From Diorhabda sublineata (Eukaryota; Arthropoda; Insecta; Coleoptera; Chrysomelidae): DNA of 64,000 nucleotides. Location: assembly GCF_026230105.1 (NCBI RefSeq), contig NC_079485.1, positions 13,524,872-13,588,871 on the forward strand. The letters are read 5' to 3'. The notes under the pieces were generated by a model. The model made no database searches. It was not told the DNA's origin and saw nothing but the letters and a program-made list of their open reading frames with translations. Made by a program: the position numbers and the translations under genes. Below, piece by piece: positions 23,690-34,951 of this stretch; the stretch's first letter is position 1, and every line of letters begins with the position of its first letter.

Positions 23690-23800
23690 GGGAAATAGAA
23701 AAAAGCAATGAAAGAATCAGAGGGTAACAAACAATCAAAAATGAATGGTTTGATGAAGAATGCAGACAAGCATTGAGAAGAAGAAGGCATGAAAATTGAT
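23690..23800 (+). mobile_element. Short RTE-like fragment
   Basis: The frame reads NEWFDEECRQALRRRRHEN before a stop, the conserved linker that follows the endonuclease domain of RTE-like elements. Only this segment survives. Confidence 0.5.
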
Positions 23801-25600
23801 GTTAGATAATAATAAGATGCAAAAAAAGCAACAAGTTAACATAATAGTTAGTACTGTTAAAAATAATATGATGCTACTTTTGATGATTTCAAACTAAGAT
23901 TAAGATTAAGGACGTGTGAAGGATAAAAAGATCATTGCATATACTAGCATATACTGGTAGATACGTTCCGAACTTCTCGGCAATGTCATTACTTTTATCA
24001 CACACCTCGTCTACGTATTTTGAATGATTTCGATTCGAATTTTTATATTGAAATATCTGTTTCTCGAAATACTGTATTGTATTAGAAACAACAAAGTTTT
24101 TTATATTGTCTGAAAACGGAAGATTTGACAATAATGTAAATACACGTATAAAAATCGTGAATTCCGTTTTCCGAAAACTTAGGACGTATATCTGTTTTTT
24201 TTTAAATTACTTTTTAGTAGAAAACGAATGTTTATTTTTGACGAATGCACTCATCGAATCCGCCATTTTATTTCAAAATAATGTTCAGCAGTACTGACGA
24301 GCTGTCGAAATAAGCTGATCAAGGTCAAATATATGGTACTTTAAACAGGTACTTGAACGACTTTTAAAATGAGATATCACTCAATCTCTTTCTATTTAAG
24401 ATTTTAAGGGTAGTATCAACCCCGCTAGAGGGTTGTGTAATTTAAATTGCCTATACACCTCCTTCAATTACAATTTTAACGATTATTTCAATTGAATTAA
24501 CTTAATTTATATCATATGTTAAATAATTATATATTATTAAAAATATTATTTGTATTGAATCAATAGTAATACCTACATAGTGTACGAAGGCATTCCACAT
24601 TGAACTTCCATCTATCGCGAAATTCTTCAGTTCAATTCAAAGTTCGAATTATTTCATATATTCATTCCATCAAAACATAAACTTCATATGAAAAATTCTA
24701 ATTTTCCTATCAAATACTGATTATTTCTGATCCACTTTGTATAGTATTAAATTTTTTATTACGAAAATAAAATACGTGAATATACGGTGCAGCAAACGTC
24801 AAGTTTACCGAGACGCATTTGGTATTCGGTACACATCGGGAAACTTCGTGATTTATATGCGAAATACGTAAGTAGAAGCTAACACAAAGATGAAAGATTC
24901 AAAAATTTTATCTACGATATCTAAATATAATAATGAAATATGGAGGGTTATAATTTTCAATAATATTGCATTCAAACCCATTTTTCGTGTATTGTGACAT
25001 ATAATAAAAAATTTTATTAAAAAAATTAATAAAAAAGAAGAAGAATTGGATGAATAATCATTAGTAATAAGACAGATGAGTTTTGACATATTGATATATA
25101 GTCCAGGTATAAAATTTTTTATTTGCATAGAAGGAAATATTGACAAAACTTATTAAATTAAATCTTTTTATTTGTAATATATACGAGGTATATGGAAAGT
25201 CCTAATACGAAATTAAATATTGAATAAGTAGAATGAATGTTAAGTACAAACATTAAAAGGTATATTCAGATAATTCAACGATTTGGAAAATATCAATTTT
25301 CATGATCAATAGTTCAAAATAATTGAAATGAGTAATTTATTACGTATTTTCTATGCATTTAATTCATAACAAACTTAAGATTAATAGAAATAAATAACGT
25401 GGATGTCAAAGTTGTCATTTTTAACCATAGAAATGGAGGTTTCCATTTCTATTTGCTGTTACAAATCAATATGTGTTGTGAAAAATATGTATAATATTTC
25501 ATATCAACTCTAGTAATTGAAACGTAAATTTTAATTAATACAAACAATTAAAAAATAAATGTGAATAAATCCAAAATATAATTTGTTTCCTCGACTATCA
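23801..25600. other. No gene recognised
   Basis: AT-rich sequence upstream of the nested gene. Its promoter must lie at the right end of this stretch or in 25600-25780, but I see no TATA box at a convincing distance. Confidence 0.45.
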
Positions 25601-25780
25601 TTATTATTTGATCCGAATCACGGATGAAGTACTGATTCATGTGATTGCTTCTGTCATATCACACTTTTGTTTGTTGAAAGTTTCAGTCGGGTGGAGAAAG
25701 GTTGATTGACAGCATCGAATCTATCGTTAGAGCAGATTTTCATCAAACATTTCTAAGAAACGGAATACTGCGCTGAAATA

Positions 25781-26536
25781 ATGGCATCAAATGCTGATTC
25801 CAACGCTCAATCATCTGGGAATACCACTCATCTGTCAAGATTGGAAGCAATGAAAAAGGAGTTGGAAGTTTTGGAAAATGAAGAAGCTATAAACGTATTA
25901 ATTATTAAGGCTAAATTGGCCAAATGCGACCACGCTAGAGTTTTGATGAGATTATTGGTGAATTGTGTGGATAATTTGATCCGGGGTATATCATTCTAAT
26001 ATCAATTTCGAAATTTAATGTCATTCCCCAACATTTTTCTTAATTTTTCAGATATCAGCGCATCTGTTTTCCTTTGGGAAGGTATGAAGGGAGTCTTGAT
26101 CGAGCAAAACATCGGTAATGGGGAAACCTGGACCTCGCTGGAGAGATTGTACGGACCCTCAAGACTAGTTCCCTTGAAGTATATCAAATTGAAGTTCCTT
26201 GCATTGATACATGATGAGCACTTCCATTTGATCGAGGAATTGTACTTCAGCAAAAAGCAGAGCTTCGAATTGGCCTTCCGAGACATGAAGTCCTCCGTTT
26301 CTTCAGATATCGACGAAGCAGCCTTCGAGACTGAAGTTAAGAACTTCACAGAGAAGCTCGGTGCCTTCAAGTTTGCCAGGTTTAATCTTGAAATGTACTC
26401 CAAGGATATATGGGACAAAGCAGAACTGGCGCTCTCAGAATATTCACAGATGCTGGGCCATAAATATCAAGAATGGGATAAAGAACGCGAAGCCCTCTTC
26501 AGTATCTGTATTACTTTGATGAGTGGTGTCAACTAG
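25781..26536 (+). CDS. Two-exon unknown protein, nested in the Dpr intron
   Basis: The coding sequence is join(25781..25985, 26052..26536), 690 bases and 229 residues. I do not recognise the family. Exon 1 starts MASNADSNAQSSGN, a polar low-complexity tail, then a charged leucine-rich stretch (about residues 19-50) that could form a coiled coil. The 66-bp intron has a GTATAT donor and a TTTTTCAG acceptor and splits an Asp codon (NLIR|DISASVF). Reading through the donor hits a stop five codons later, so splicing is required. Exon 2 is acidic and aromatic (FLWEGMKGVLIE, LYFSKKQSFELAF) and ends MSGVN before TAG. No signal peptide, membrane span or metal-binding motif is seen. Exon 2 has more G/C at third positions than exon 1 and its AT-rich surroundings, as expected under selection. 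A polyadenylation signal lies 122 bp past the stop. The gene is antisense to the Dpr gene and wholly inside its first intron. A TCAGTC initiator-like site at about 25683 is a possible start site. Confidence 0.82.
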
Positions 26537-26657
26537 TAGTCAAAAATGTTACTAAATGTTTGTTTATTTGTTATTACGTTTTGAAAACGATTTTGATGTT
26601 CATTAATTTATTATTTTATAATTTGATCATTGTTACTGTGTTCTGAAGACGATATTT

Positions 26658-26663
26658 AATAAA
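26658..26663 (+). terminator. Polyadenylation signal of the nested gene
   Basis: A canonical AATAAA hexamer lies 122 bp after the stop codon of the nested two-exon gene, followed by T-rich sequence. Position and spacing are what is expected for an animal mRNA 3' end. Such hexamers are common by chance in AT-rich DNA, so confidence depends on the gene call. Confidence 0.55.
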
Positions 26664-26732
26664 GCGTGTTTTTTGAAATAGAGCAGATTTTGATTTTAAT
26701 TTACCCCTACCATGATAGAATCCAAAAAAATT

Positions 26733-27470
26733 TTACAAAAAGAATTAAATAGAACCACCCAGTTTTTTCTATTTCAATGCATTCAGGGGTGAAAAGTGAG
26801 GCCAATTTATGTATATTTTCCTATAACTCAACCTTACCGTTATCCAGATATTAAATGTTTTCTGTCTATGTTGATTTCTAATTTTCTCTATAAATTTTCA
26901 GAAAATATTTAATATCTGGAAAACGGTGAGGTTTAGTTATAGGAGAATATTCATAAATTTGCCCTATTTTTCTACCTTTGGATGCATTAAAGAAGGAAAA
27001 AACTGGATAATTCTATTTAAAAAAATAAAAGAATTTGATATTTATGAAGTTAAATTTAGAACACTTTGTATACACACCCTGTATGAAATAAATTTTTTTT
27101 TAAATAGATTCAAATACGTCTGACTTTGCTAAAAGCGATCGAATAGAAACCATTTTCATATCTTTACGGGTATTTTCATAAAAAAATAATTTATAAGGGT
27201 TTGCAACAGTCAAATTTTTCACAAAAAAATTAATAACTCAAAAAGTATGCATTTTTCGAAAAAAGTTTTCATACAAAAGTATACTAAAATTTTACGTAGA
27301 TTTGAAAAATGTATCAATATACAGGGTGTTCTATTTAAAATAACAAAGTTACAATCGTATATGTTTGCAAATATTTTAGTTAAAACGATCCGAAAACCCA
27401 AACGTAGAAATTTTCATGATTTTACTATAAGTATTTTAACTTACACAGATAGTTTTAACTCGTAGTGGAG
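26733..27470 (+). repeat. Composite repeat with 5' foldback, copy 1
   Basis: The left part is an inverted repeat: 26733-26866 pairs with 26899-27030 around a loop of about 32 bp; landmarks are aTTTaATaTCTGGa, CCTATAACT and AATGCAT. The sequence from 26899 to 27470 recurs at 48684-49253, about 80-85% identical by eye. It contains CACCCTGTAT near 27080 and ATACAGGGTGTTCTATT near 27322, which look like ends of small TIR elements facing away from each other. It lies just past the 3' end of the nested gene. Confidence 0.85.
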
Positions 27471-27838
27471 AGGCCAGGCAGTTGTAAAATTTGTTTCGAT
27501 GTTAATAGAAAATTTTTTTAAATATATGAACTGATTACAACATCTATTCAAAATTGCTTTTTGGTAGCTTTTCTCCCTTCTATAAATAAATATGCTTTCT
27601 ACTGATATCAAAGAAACCTTTGGATTAAAATGGCAATTAGTCCTTCGTGTCTATCTAGTCCAATTAAGATAGAAAGCCTCTTCGGTTTAAATTGGATGTG
27701 TGGCAGTTGATTTTTATTAGTCATGCGAACAGTGTTGATGGAATGATTCTGGAAATTGTTTTCCTTAACTGATGAAGATCTTGATTACGAAATGGGTATT
27801 TGATGAAGTTTTTAAATTAGAAATTGGTTACCATTCAT

Positions 27839-28187
27839 AAACTTATACAGGGTGTTTCTATATTCGACCAACAACGCTCTACCACAGAGAGATCTCAGTA
27901 AATCATTCATTTTGATACACTATTAAGAACTCTAGTTGCTGAAATAAAGGGTGTTAAAAATTTGAAATCAAAATGAAAAATTTCCCATAAATCAAGAATT
28001 TTTTTTCCAAATTTGGTGACCTTAATAAAGTAATAGTCATAAGAAAAACTTTAAAAATTTAACCAATGATTAGTTGTCACTTTTATTCCCTTATTTTCTA
28101 CCCCACTGGAATATATTCTTTATTCAATGTTGTTTTAAAATTGCCTGATTATTTTCAGTTAAAAAACTTTTTATGGAGCTAAAATGG

Positions 28188-28249
<62 letters not shown>

Positions 28250-28627
28250 ATCTCAAAAACTTATTACACCGTTGTGTCATTGAAAAACGTGTCTTTGACA
28301 ATAAATATTGATGGGATAACCAAAAATTTGAAAGTGTTCATGAAAAACTCAATAGGATTTAAGTCAGGTGACCTTGGAGAATCCACCTCGACCAATCCAT
28401 TTTTCTCTAAAACGTCTGTTCAAGTAATTTCTTGCCGTTGCAGCAAAATGAACAGATTTAAAGGCGTTCTTGATTAACATCAATTTGATTTAAAATTTTG
28501 AACACCCTATATCTCAGCAATTAGGCCCCGTAAGGGTTCGTATTCCCATATCAAAATGAGTCATTTATTGAGATATCTCTGTGGTAGAGCGTTGTCGGTT
28601 TAATATAGAAATACCCTGTATAAGTTT
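27839..28627. mobile_element. Long-TIR Tc1/mariner-type derivative with internal (TA)n
   Basis: Terminal repeats of about 75 bp: the left end AACTTATACAGGGTGTTTCT and the right end, reverse-complemented, AACTTATACAGGGTATTTCT. Both continue through AACGCTCTACCACAGAGA and TCATTTTGATA. Inside on the minus strand are transposase remains: NYLNRRFREKWIGRGG, then SPRSPDLNPIEFF with the third catalytic region. A (TA)n tract occupies 28190-28243. Most of the transposase is deleted, so it is a non-autonomous derivative. Confidence 0.88.
28190..28243. repeat. (TA)n microsatellite 1
   Basis: An essentially pure TA tract of about 54 bp inside the long-TIR element. It is followed by tattatataatctcaaaaac, a flank similar to the inverted left flank of the tract at 29936. 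Confidence 0.97.
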
Positions 28628-28958
28628 TATACAGGTGAAGATGCGGTTTCGATTCGGTTTTTATTAGATTGCTTAACTGGTTTTGTCTGATTTAAGTGGA
28701 ATCAGAAACATTCTAATATAATTAGTATCAATTTTGAATTACATAAAATTTTCAGTTTTTTCCTCGAAGTACCAGAGGAGTGTCTCGTTAAAAAAGTTAT
28801 TTCGTTATTTTTTCGTATACATGATCACAAACAGCATCGTTTGCTCGAAACTTTCCAAAGTTCGAATTGTAGTAAATTTTTTATGGGGCTATCGTATCAA
28901 TAATGTAAATTGGAATTCGATAAATTTTTATTAGTCTCTCACTCAATTACCTATACAT

Positions 28959-28966
<8 letters not shown>

Positions 28967-29031
<65 letters not shown>
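28967..29031. repeat. (TA)n microsatellite 2
   Basis: A TA tract of about 65 bp preceded by tatacatatacatacatat. Its right end is the left end of the foldback element starting at 29029. Confidence 0.97.
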
Positions 29032-29034
<3 letters not shown>

Positions 29035-29270
29035 TGCATCTAAATGTTTTTGATTTTAGGTCTATTTTGTTTTAAAATTTATTTTTTTTTCAATAATTTT
29101 TGAAAGATAGATGAAAATTTAGACGTTTTGGCTTTTCGCAAATGTCACTGTCCATATCATTTTCTGAACGTCTAAATTTTCATATTTCTTTCAAAAATTA
29201 TTGAAAAAAAAACTAATTTTAAAATTGAACAGACCTAAAATCAAAAACGTTTAGATGCATTAATATATCA
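29029..29270. mobile_element. Foldback (hairpin) element
   Basis: Two arms of about 97 bp are inverted copies of each other: 29029-29125 opens TAAATGCATCTAAATGTTTT, and the complement of 29172-29270 opens TTAATGCATCTAAACGTTTT. Shared internal landmarks are GATTTTAGGTCT and CAATAATTTTTGAAAGA. Identity is roughly 88-90% by eye, and the loop is about 45 bp. No coding capacity. This is a foldback-type MITE next to a long TA tract. Confidence 0.9.
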
Positions 29271-29567
29271 TAAGGTCTAAGAAATAAGAAATTAAAGAAA
29301 TTTATATTTTTTAAATAGTAAAATATTTCTGGTTGTAATTTAGTCTTGATTCTGATACGAGGGTTGCTATTTAACAAGAAATGAAAGCAAATATTTATAA
29401 TTTGATACGACTTTATATTCTTCAAAATATTCTTCATTCGATTTATTTTGAGCGCATTTCCTTCTATAGTTTGTATGTTTGAATTTTTCAATTGGAATAA
29501 TGTATTACACATGTTTATAAAGAATGATTTTTCTTTAGACAAATCAATCATCGTTTACTAGTATGCA

Positions 29568-29835
29568 AGGTGCATCATAAATTGAGCTAGAAAGACATTT
29601 CCAATATTGTAGGCGAGATGCTACTCAAGTTTTGAGATCACGTTATTATTTTTCAAAATGTTCTCCATTAAAATCAATAACTTTAACATGCATTTGAACT
29701 AATTTCCATTTCGATTGAGGTGTCTCCAAAACATGTGAAATTTCGCATTGTAGTGGTGGAGAATCAGTCGTCTTCTATGATTGGTTTCCAACACTTTTAA
29801 CAAACAAATACTGGTGTACCATCAAGATTTGAGCT
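29568..29835 (-). mobile_element. Mariner relic, family C, copy 2
   Basis: Aligned with the complement of 36.55-36.99 kb: gagctagaaagacattt, ccatttcgattgaggtat-type and aaatactggtgtaccat all occur in the same order. This is the C-terminal and 3' part of the element; the catalytic core is missing. Confidence 0.65.
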
Positions 29836-29928
29836 TCAACTAATTGAAAAAATCTGGAAATTGATTTTATATAACTTTATAAGAAACTCTATTCATACCA
29901 CAGGGCACGGGCTTGGAGTTTGTGATAT

Positions 29929-29935
<7 letters not shown>

Positions 29936-30012
<77 letters not shown>
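29936..30012. repeat. (TA)n microsatellite 3
   Basis: A TA tract of about 77 bp preceded by tgtgatattatataatat. Confidence 0.97.
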
Positions 30013-30015
<3 letters not shown>

Positions 30016-30027
30016 CTTAATGATCAT

Positions 30028-30280
30028 GTTAGTATTAATAGTCTCGAAAATGGAACCCGGGGCTCGATCGCTACACCAACATGACATAAAACGACTATAA
30101 ACCCCTCGCTGTTATCTCTCCGCCAGTTGGGGACATCTCGGCAGCGCCACGCTGTGAGCTATTGCCACTAGTTCCACTTTGTTGCTGCCAGAGGATATAA
30201 AAATTGATGGCTACGAATACGAATTTCAGATTGCCGAGAATTTGTTCAGTTTTACTTTCATTTACAGGGTGATTTTGAGT
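30028..30280. other. GC-richer block, origin unclear
   Basis: This segment stands out from its AT-rich surroundings (cgccagttggggacatctcg, ggcagcgccacgctgtgagc). On the plus strand it has gaggatataaaaattg followed about 30 bp later by atttcagattg, a TATA-plus-initiator-like arrangement. On the minus strand, TGGTGTAGCGATCG and CCCGGGTTCCATT vaguely resemble tRNA A and B boxes. A solo LTR (TGTTAG...TTTACA) is another reading, but no target duplication is seen. Confidence 0.3.
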
Positions 30281-30289
30281 TAAATGAAT

Positions 30290-30840
30290 CCGGAATTTTC
30301 GTTAGGACATAAGACAGATTCATAGACGACACGGCCATGGATATTATGAGGGTTGTATGCAAAGTTTTCAACGTAACAAAGAAACAAGACATTTTTTTCC
30401 ATAATTACCATCTGCTGCTACTAAAACGTTGAGGTTAAGAAACAGGAAAAAGTCAATAGGGGGCAGATATTGCGAACCAATTCCAAGAAGGTGCATTGAA
30501 CTAATGGAAAAGCATTTTATTTTTCTACAAATGTCGTTGCTTTTTCTCATTTTCACCTTATCAAGTAATGATTGTTACTATTTTAGTTATTTGAAGAAAG
30601 TTGATAAGCCCAATTTTGTATCTATTCATCGCCATGACTTTACTTGCCTGATGAAACTGTCCTTGCATTTTTTAAGTTGATTCGCCTTTGCAATCCACTG
30701 TCTTAACTGTTTTTCCGTTTCAGGTATGTAGTAATGGGTCCAAGTTTCATGTACAGATATAAATTTTGCTAGAAACCTCGTTAATAAAGCAATCCTAATA
30801 CACGGAATCCATTGCACGGATAGTTGACGCTGCCTTATTC
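30290..30840 (-). mobile_element. Mariner relic, family E
   Basis: Minus-strand frames read HETWTHYYIPETEKQLRQWI (first catalytic region, with His for Asp), then RQVKSWR. After a deletion comes LPPIDFFLFLNLNVLVA, standing for the block around the third catalytic Asp. The second Asp block is absent. Confidence 0.7.
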
Positions 30841-31890
30841 TTTTTTTATGTAAGAATCAAGCACAAGAAGTAGTTCCAGTAGTGCCTACCTTGAGGAGTT
30901 GTCTGTGGATATTGATCTTGAACTTCTGTAGGTTGTAGACTTACCTTGGTAGCTGATTCCACAGGTTAGCACTTCTCCAAGGTAAATTGACGTTCAGAGC
31001 ATCTACAGGTTAGCTCGATGTTCATTAGCCACGTCTGCCCGTCGAGTAGATCTTTCAAATACGGCTCTAGACCTTTCTTCTATGCTTTAGGCTGTCCAGG
31101 TGGGATTTATGTTGGACAGCTCGAAAGAGAGTATCGGTAAAACAGAGTCAGGTCAACGACGTTTCTTCTACGTTTTATGCTCGAATTGTTTCGTTTTGTA
31201 TTGACTCAAGGTATTCTTGGAAACCGGGCTCAATATGTGCCAGCAATACTTTCCAAGTTGGACGAATATTTGAGTCTTGTAGAGGATTAGAAGCTGTTGC
31301 ATATGAGTATATAGCTTTTTGGTCTTAAAGACGGCTCCAAGTTCTTGTGAAGATGCATTAGCTAGTTCCACCATGTGACTATACCTAGACATGTTGCGCC
31401 CAACAAGCGAATTTGCTTTGATAGTAAACAATCCCTTAGTAAAAACAAGTAAAACAACAGCCTGGGTTGTTGCTGTATCAAATCAATTATTTTTGAGATT
31501 GGTATTGATTGTGGTGATCTGTTGGTGCCTACGAAGATTATTGGAACGATTTATTTGAACCAGTGCGCTAATTTCAGCGAAGCTCAATCCATTTTGAGTT
31601 GTATCCATCGATAGCAGCCTGAGTGGATCGGTCTTTGAGAAAATTAGAAAGTTAGCATGCGAAATCCTGTCAAAAGTCTTTGATATGTCAAGAGAAATTG
31701 CTCTCCATTCCCCATAATTATCTATAGCTTCAGTCCATAAGTTCAGGTTGATCTATGTTCAGGAAAGTAGTATCGATGATCGCTGATGATGTTAGCAGCC
31801 TCAAGATCTACTGGTTAACGATATACTTCATGACCAGCAGTGGCTGGGACTGAACCAATCGGAGGGTAGTTGGAAACCATCTTTTTCTGT
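30841..31890 (-). mobile_element. Jockey-like retrotransposon relic (family N3), copy 2
   Basis: The minus-strand counterpart of 17850-19810. From right to left it reads SNYPPIGSVPATAG, IISDHRYYF, LNLWTEAIDNYGEWRAISLD, ISKTFDRISHA (first catalytic Asp block), then LGAVFKTKKLYTHMQQLLIL, YKTQIFVQLGKYCWHI and RSRAVFERSTRRADVANEHR. The VPQG and FADD motifs are lost, and stops are frequent. Confidence 0.75.
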
Positions 31891-33560
31891 TGTTTTTATT
31901 TACAACACGTCTAAGAGGCTAGTAATGTCGAAATAAAAAACAATTTAGATCAGCATTAGTTCTATATTTTAGATCAATAGAAAATGCAAATTAAAAAACG
32001 GTTTTTGTGAAATAGTGAGGTTGAAAAAACGTGTACTTTCAAAAAAGACTATAGCTTTTATATTGACATGAATAAAAGCTATATAGCTATATCTTTTATT
32101 GCTATAGCAACGTTATAAGAAAATCTACTTACTGTAAAAACAACTACAACCCCCGTTTTATCCCATATTTTTTTTATTAGAGTCTTGGATATAAACTAAT
32201 AAAGCTTTAGCGGTTTATGGTAATGGATTAATTAAATTTTTATTACCGTACCAAAGCGGGTTTCCTGAATTTCTAGAAACTAAGAACATTTATGGTCAAA
32301 ATCATTGAATGAAATTATAAATTTCCATCTAAACTTCATCTCTTCAATAAGTTACTCCATTTTTCATTCGAGACTCACTCGTTAGGACCTTATACTTTTA
32401 TAAATGGTCATTATTTCTTAGTATCGTGAGATTGAAGCTTTTGAATATTTTTTTTATATGGAAACAACGTTTATGAATCATTTTTCACCAAAAATGTATA
32501 TAACGGTTATGTACATTATGTTGCTGGAGGAGTATTTTGTGAAGCAGACCAGATCCGTGGATCCACGATTGCAGAGGGCCCTCGGACAATAAATTTTTGT
32601 CTTTCTAGACGTTTTTCTGTGTAATTTGGAGTTTCAGCTCATAATAAATTGTACAAATTGCTAGAAATAGGTGATGGAGTGAATTTTATAGTCAATTTGA
32701 AATATAATTCAAAACATCTTGATTAAGAGGTAATTCGAGCTCTATTCTGATCAAATAGATATAGATAGATAGATAGTTGAAACTTTGTGTAAGGCTTGGT
32801 GAGACTTGTCACTGACGGGTTAATTTTTGCTTTTTGTTTAACTATGAAGAAAAAACTACAGAAACGAAGTATGAAGTGATCGTGATGGTTAAATCGTTGT
32901 TCGGAATAAATTACACATCCTTGTTGCTTGGCCTATAACTCAACCACCAGTTTCATGTCGTGACAAGTTCATGCTTTCCTTGAAAAAGAGATATTATCGC
33001 ATTCTGTGTGTTTTCACATACCTATGCGAAATTTCAGCTACTGCGTACAGGAGAACAATGTTTTTATTGTTTCGTCGGCCTTCATTGAATTCCTGGTGGC
33101 GTTCTTTTAAAACAAAAGGAACAAATTAAATTATTATAATTTTTAGACACCGCCGGATATGGTAATTCCCCAAAACGAGAAGATGTCGGAAATTTCTTGT
33201 TGGTAGATGGAAAAACGTGCTAATCATGATAATTTCTGAGAACGAAGAATTCGAGATGTTTTCTACAATCTTCAAGCTGTAAACGTTTAATTTGTATGAA
33301 AAATACACCAGGAATATAGAAAATTTAATTAGTTTTCATTTTTCAACCCAGTTGTTCTTTGCCATCACTATACAGAATGTGCAAATAACAACTGTAAAAG
33401 CTCTCGAAGAAATGTAATTCCTCAACACTTCAAATTTGACTTATATCTTGTTAAATCACAATTTGAATACATGAGTTGTACCAAAATTAATGTACCCAGA
33501 CTTTTCAAAGGAAGAAAACATTGTTTATGTTATTAAATTGGAAAGCTTATAATATTGTCT
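31891..33560. other. No gene recognised
   Basis: AT-rich intron 1 sequence. A stretch at 32728-32830 resembles 51176-51245 (attcgagctctat, gttgaaactttgtg, gacttgtca-tgacg), which may be a shared repeat. Confidence 0.4.
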
Positions 33561-33565
33561 AATTC

Positions 33566-33740
33566 TGAAGACGATTTCAATACGAAGTCGAAGAAGTCTC
33601 CTCCAATATGTGATTTTGCAGCGGTTGCCACCTAAGTTTGGTTGGAGAACAGAGGATAATCGATGAGAACGAAGTCCGAGCTGTATGGTGGATGGTGCAT
33701 AGTCCAAAAGCTTTTGCGTTTGACTAGGAACGCACTCTAG
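33566..33740 (-). mobile_element. Mariner relic, short
   Basis: A minus-strand frame reads MHHPPYSSDFVLIDYPLFSN, matching the HPPYSPDLAPxDxxLF block with the third catalytic Asp of mariner transposases. Nothing else of the element is clear. Confidence 0.5.
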
Positions 33741-34004
33741 AACCAAATACCCAATTTATGCCCAGAACCTACAAAATTGGACCAGAAATTGATCTTGGCC
33801 AGTTTGTAGTCCACAATAGTCTTCAAGAATTTTTGTGTTGGTGAATATAATTAAACATTTCAGTACTTTCAACAACTTTTGTGTCATAAGTAGAAGTAAT
33901 TTGGGTTTTACCTGAAATATGAAGACTACCCATGCAGGTATATGAATGTATGTTCATTGTTATACTCAAAAAGCGTTGATTTCTACTGAAGGGAAGAGTT
34001 CTGG

Positions 34005-34430
34005 TGAATTTAACATCAAAATCTTAATGAGCGATCACGGAAACCTTGTGAGTGATATGTTGCTTCATCGCTTCATGGAGTATAGGCCGAAATGCGAGTG
34101 GGTGGTTATTGGGTGTTTAAGGGGGTGAGTTTTCATAAATTTGGCATCAAATTCGTTATCGAAGATCACAGAAACCTTGTGAGTGATATGTAACTTGATT
34201 GCTTCATAAAGTATGGGTCGAAATGCGAGTAGGTGGTTAAGAGGGTGAGTTTTTATAAATTTGGCATCAAATTCGTTATCAGCAATCCCGGAAACCATGA
34301 GATCAATACAAAACTACATTGCTTTATGAACAATGAGCTATTTGATGCAAGGAGGTGGTTGTTGAGGTATGAAAGAGGGCAGTTTGTCATGAAATTAGTA
34401 GTCAATGACCATAAAAACCTCAAAGAGTGA
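34005..34430. repeat. Minisatellite, unit about 122 bp, 3.5 copies
   Basis: Units begin near 34012, 34143, 34265 and, degenerate, 34390. Each carries atcaaattcgttatc, gaaaccttgtgagtgatatg and gaaatgcgagtaggtggtta. Units 2 and 3 are about 122 bp; the first is about 131. The minus-strand ORF over it simply repeats DNEFDAKFxKTHPL and is not a gene. Confidence 0.85.
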
Positions 34431-34872
34431 GATTTTTCAATCTTGACAAGCTTTTTGAGATTTTGCCCCTCAATTGACTACCCCCTACGTCCATTATCGT
34501 CTCAATTTCTCAATATCTTCCAGGGTTCATTGTCGTCCCAGGTCTTTCCTTGTTTTAATGTAACTGACATAGAAACAACTTTGTCTAACTAAAAATTAAA
34601 AAATTCTTTGACTTATACTTCTACGCATATACGTTGACTGTTATTTCTGTATCACGTCGTAGCAGTAAAAGAAAATGAGCAGTCGGTTTTGTGGTATTTT
34701 CATAACGCCATAGGGCGAATTGGTCATTTTCTTTAACGGCCGCTACACGAATTTCCCATTATGGACATTTTTCATGTGCTAGAACGTGTAGGTACACTGA
34801 CAATGAGTTTTATATTACTCGTTTTGAAGCGTGAGTTCCATTTACCAGTTATCCGCAAGGCGGTAATTCACT

Positions 34873-34874
<2 letters not shown>

Positions 34875-34949
<75 letters not shown>
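34875..34949. repeat. (TA)n microsatellite 4
   Basis: A TA tract of about 75 bp, preceded by cacttat and followed by tatcacgctttttccg. Confidence 0.97.

Positions 34950-34951
<2 letters not shown>

Noticed and set aside
26002..26418. 138-codon minus-strand ORF opposite the nested gene
   Set aside because: It is a shadow of exon 2, whose strand has the splice sites, start, stop and polyadenylation signal.
29893..30087. ORFs made of repeated Ile-Tyr in several places
   Set aside because: They are translations of (TA)n tracts (also at 28184, 34761 and 39690).
30020..30090. A tRNA gene on the minus strand
   Set aside because: A- and B-box-like strings are imperfect and too close together, and no cloverleaf with acceptor stem can be drawn.
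34065..34298. 77-codon minus-strand ORF with internal repeats as a repeat protein
   Set aside because: The peptide repetition follows from the 122-bp minisatellite; other units in the array are not open in that frame.
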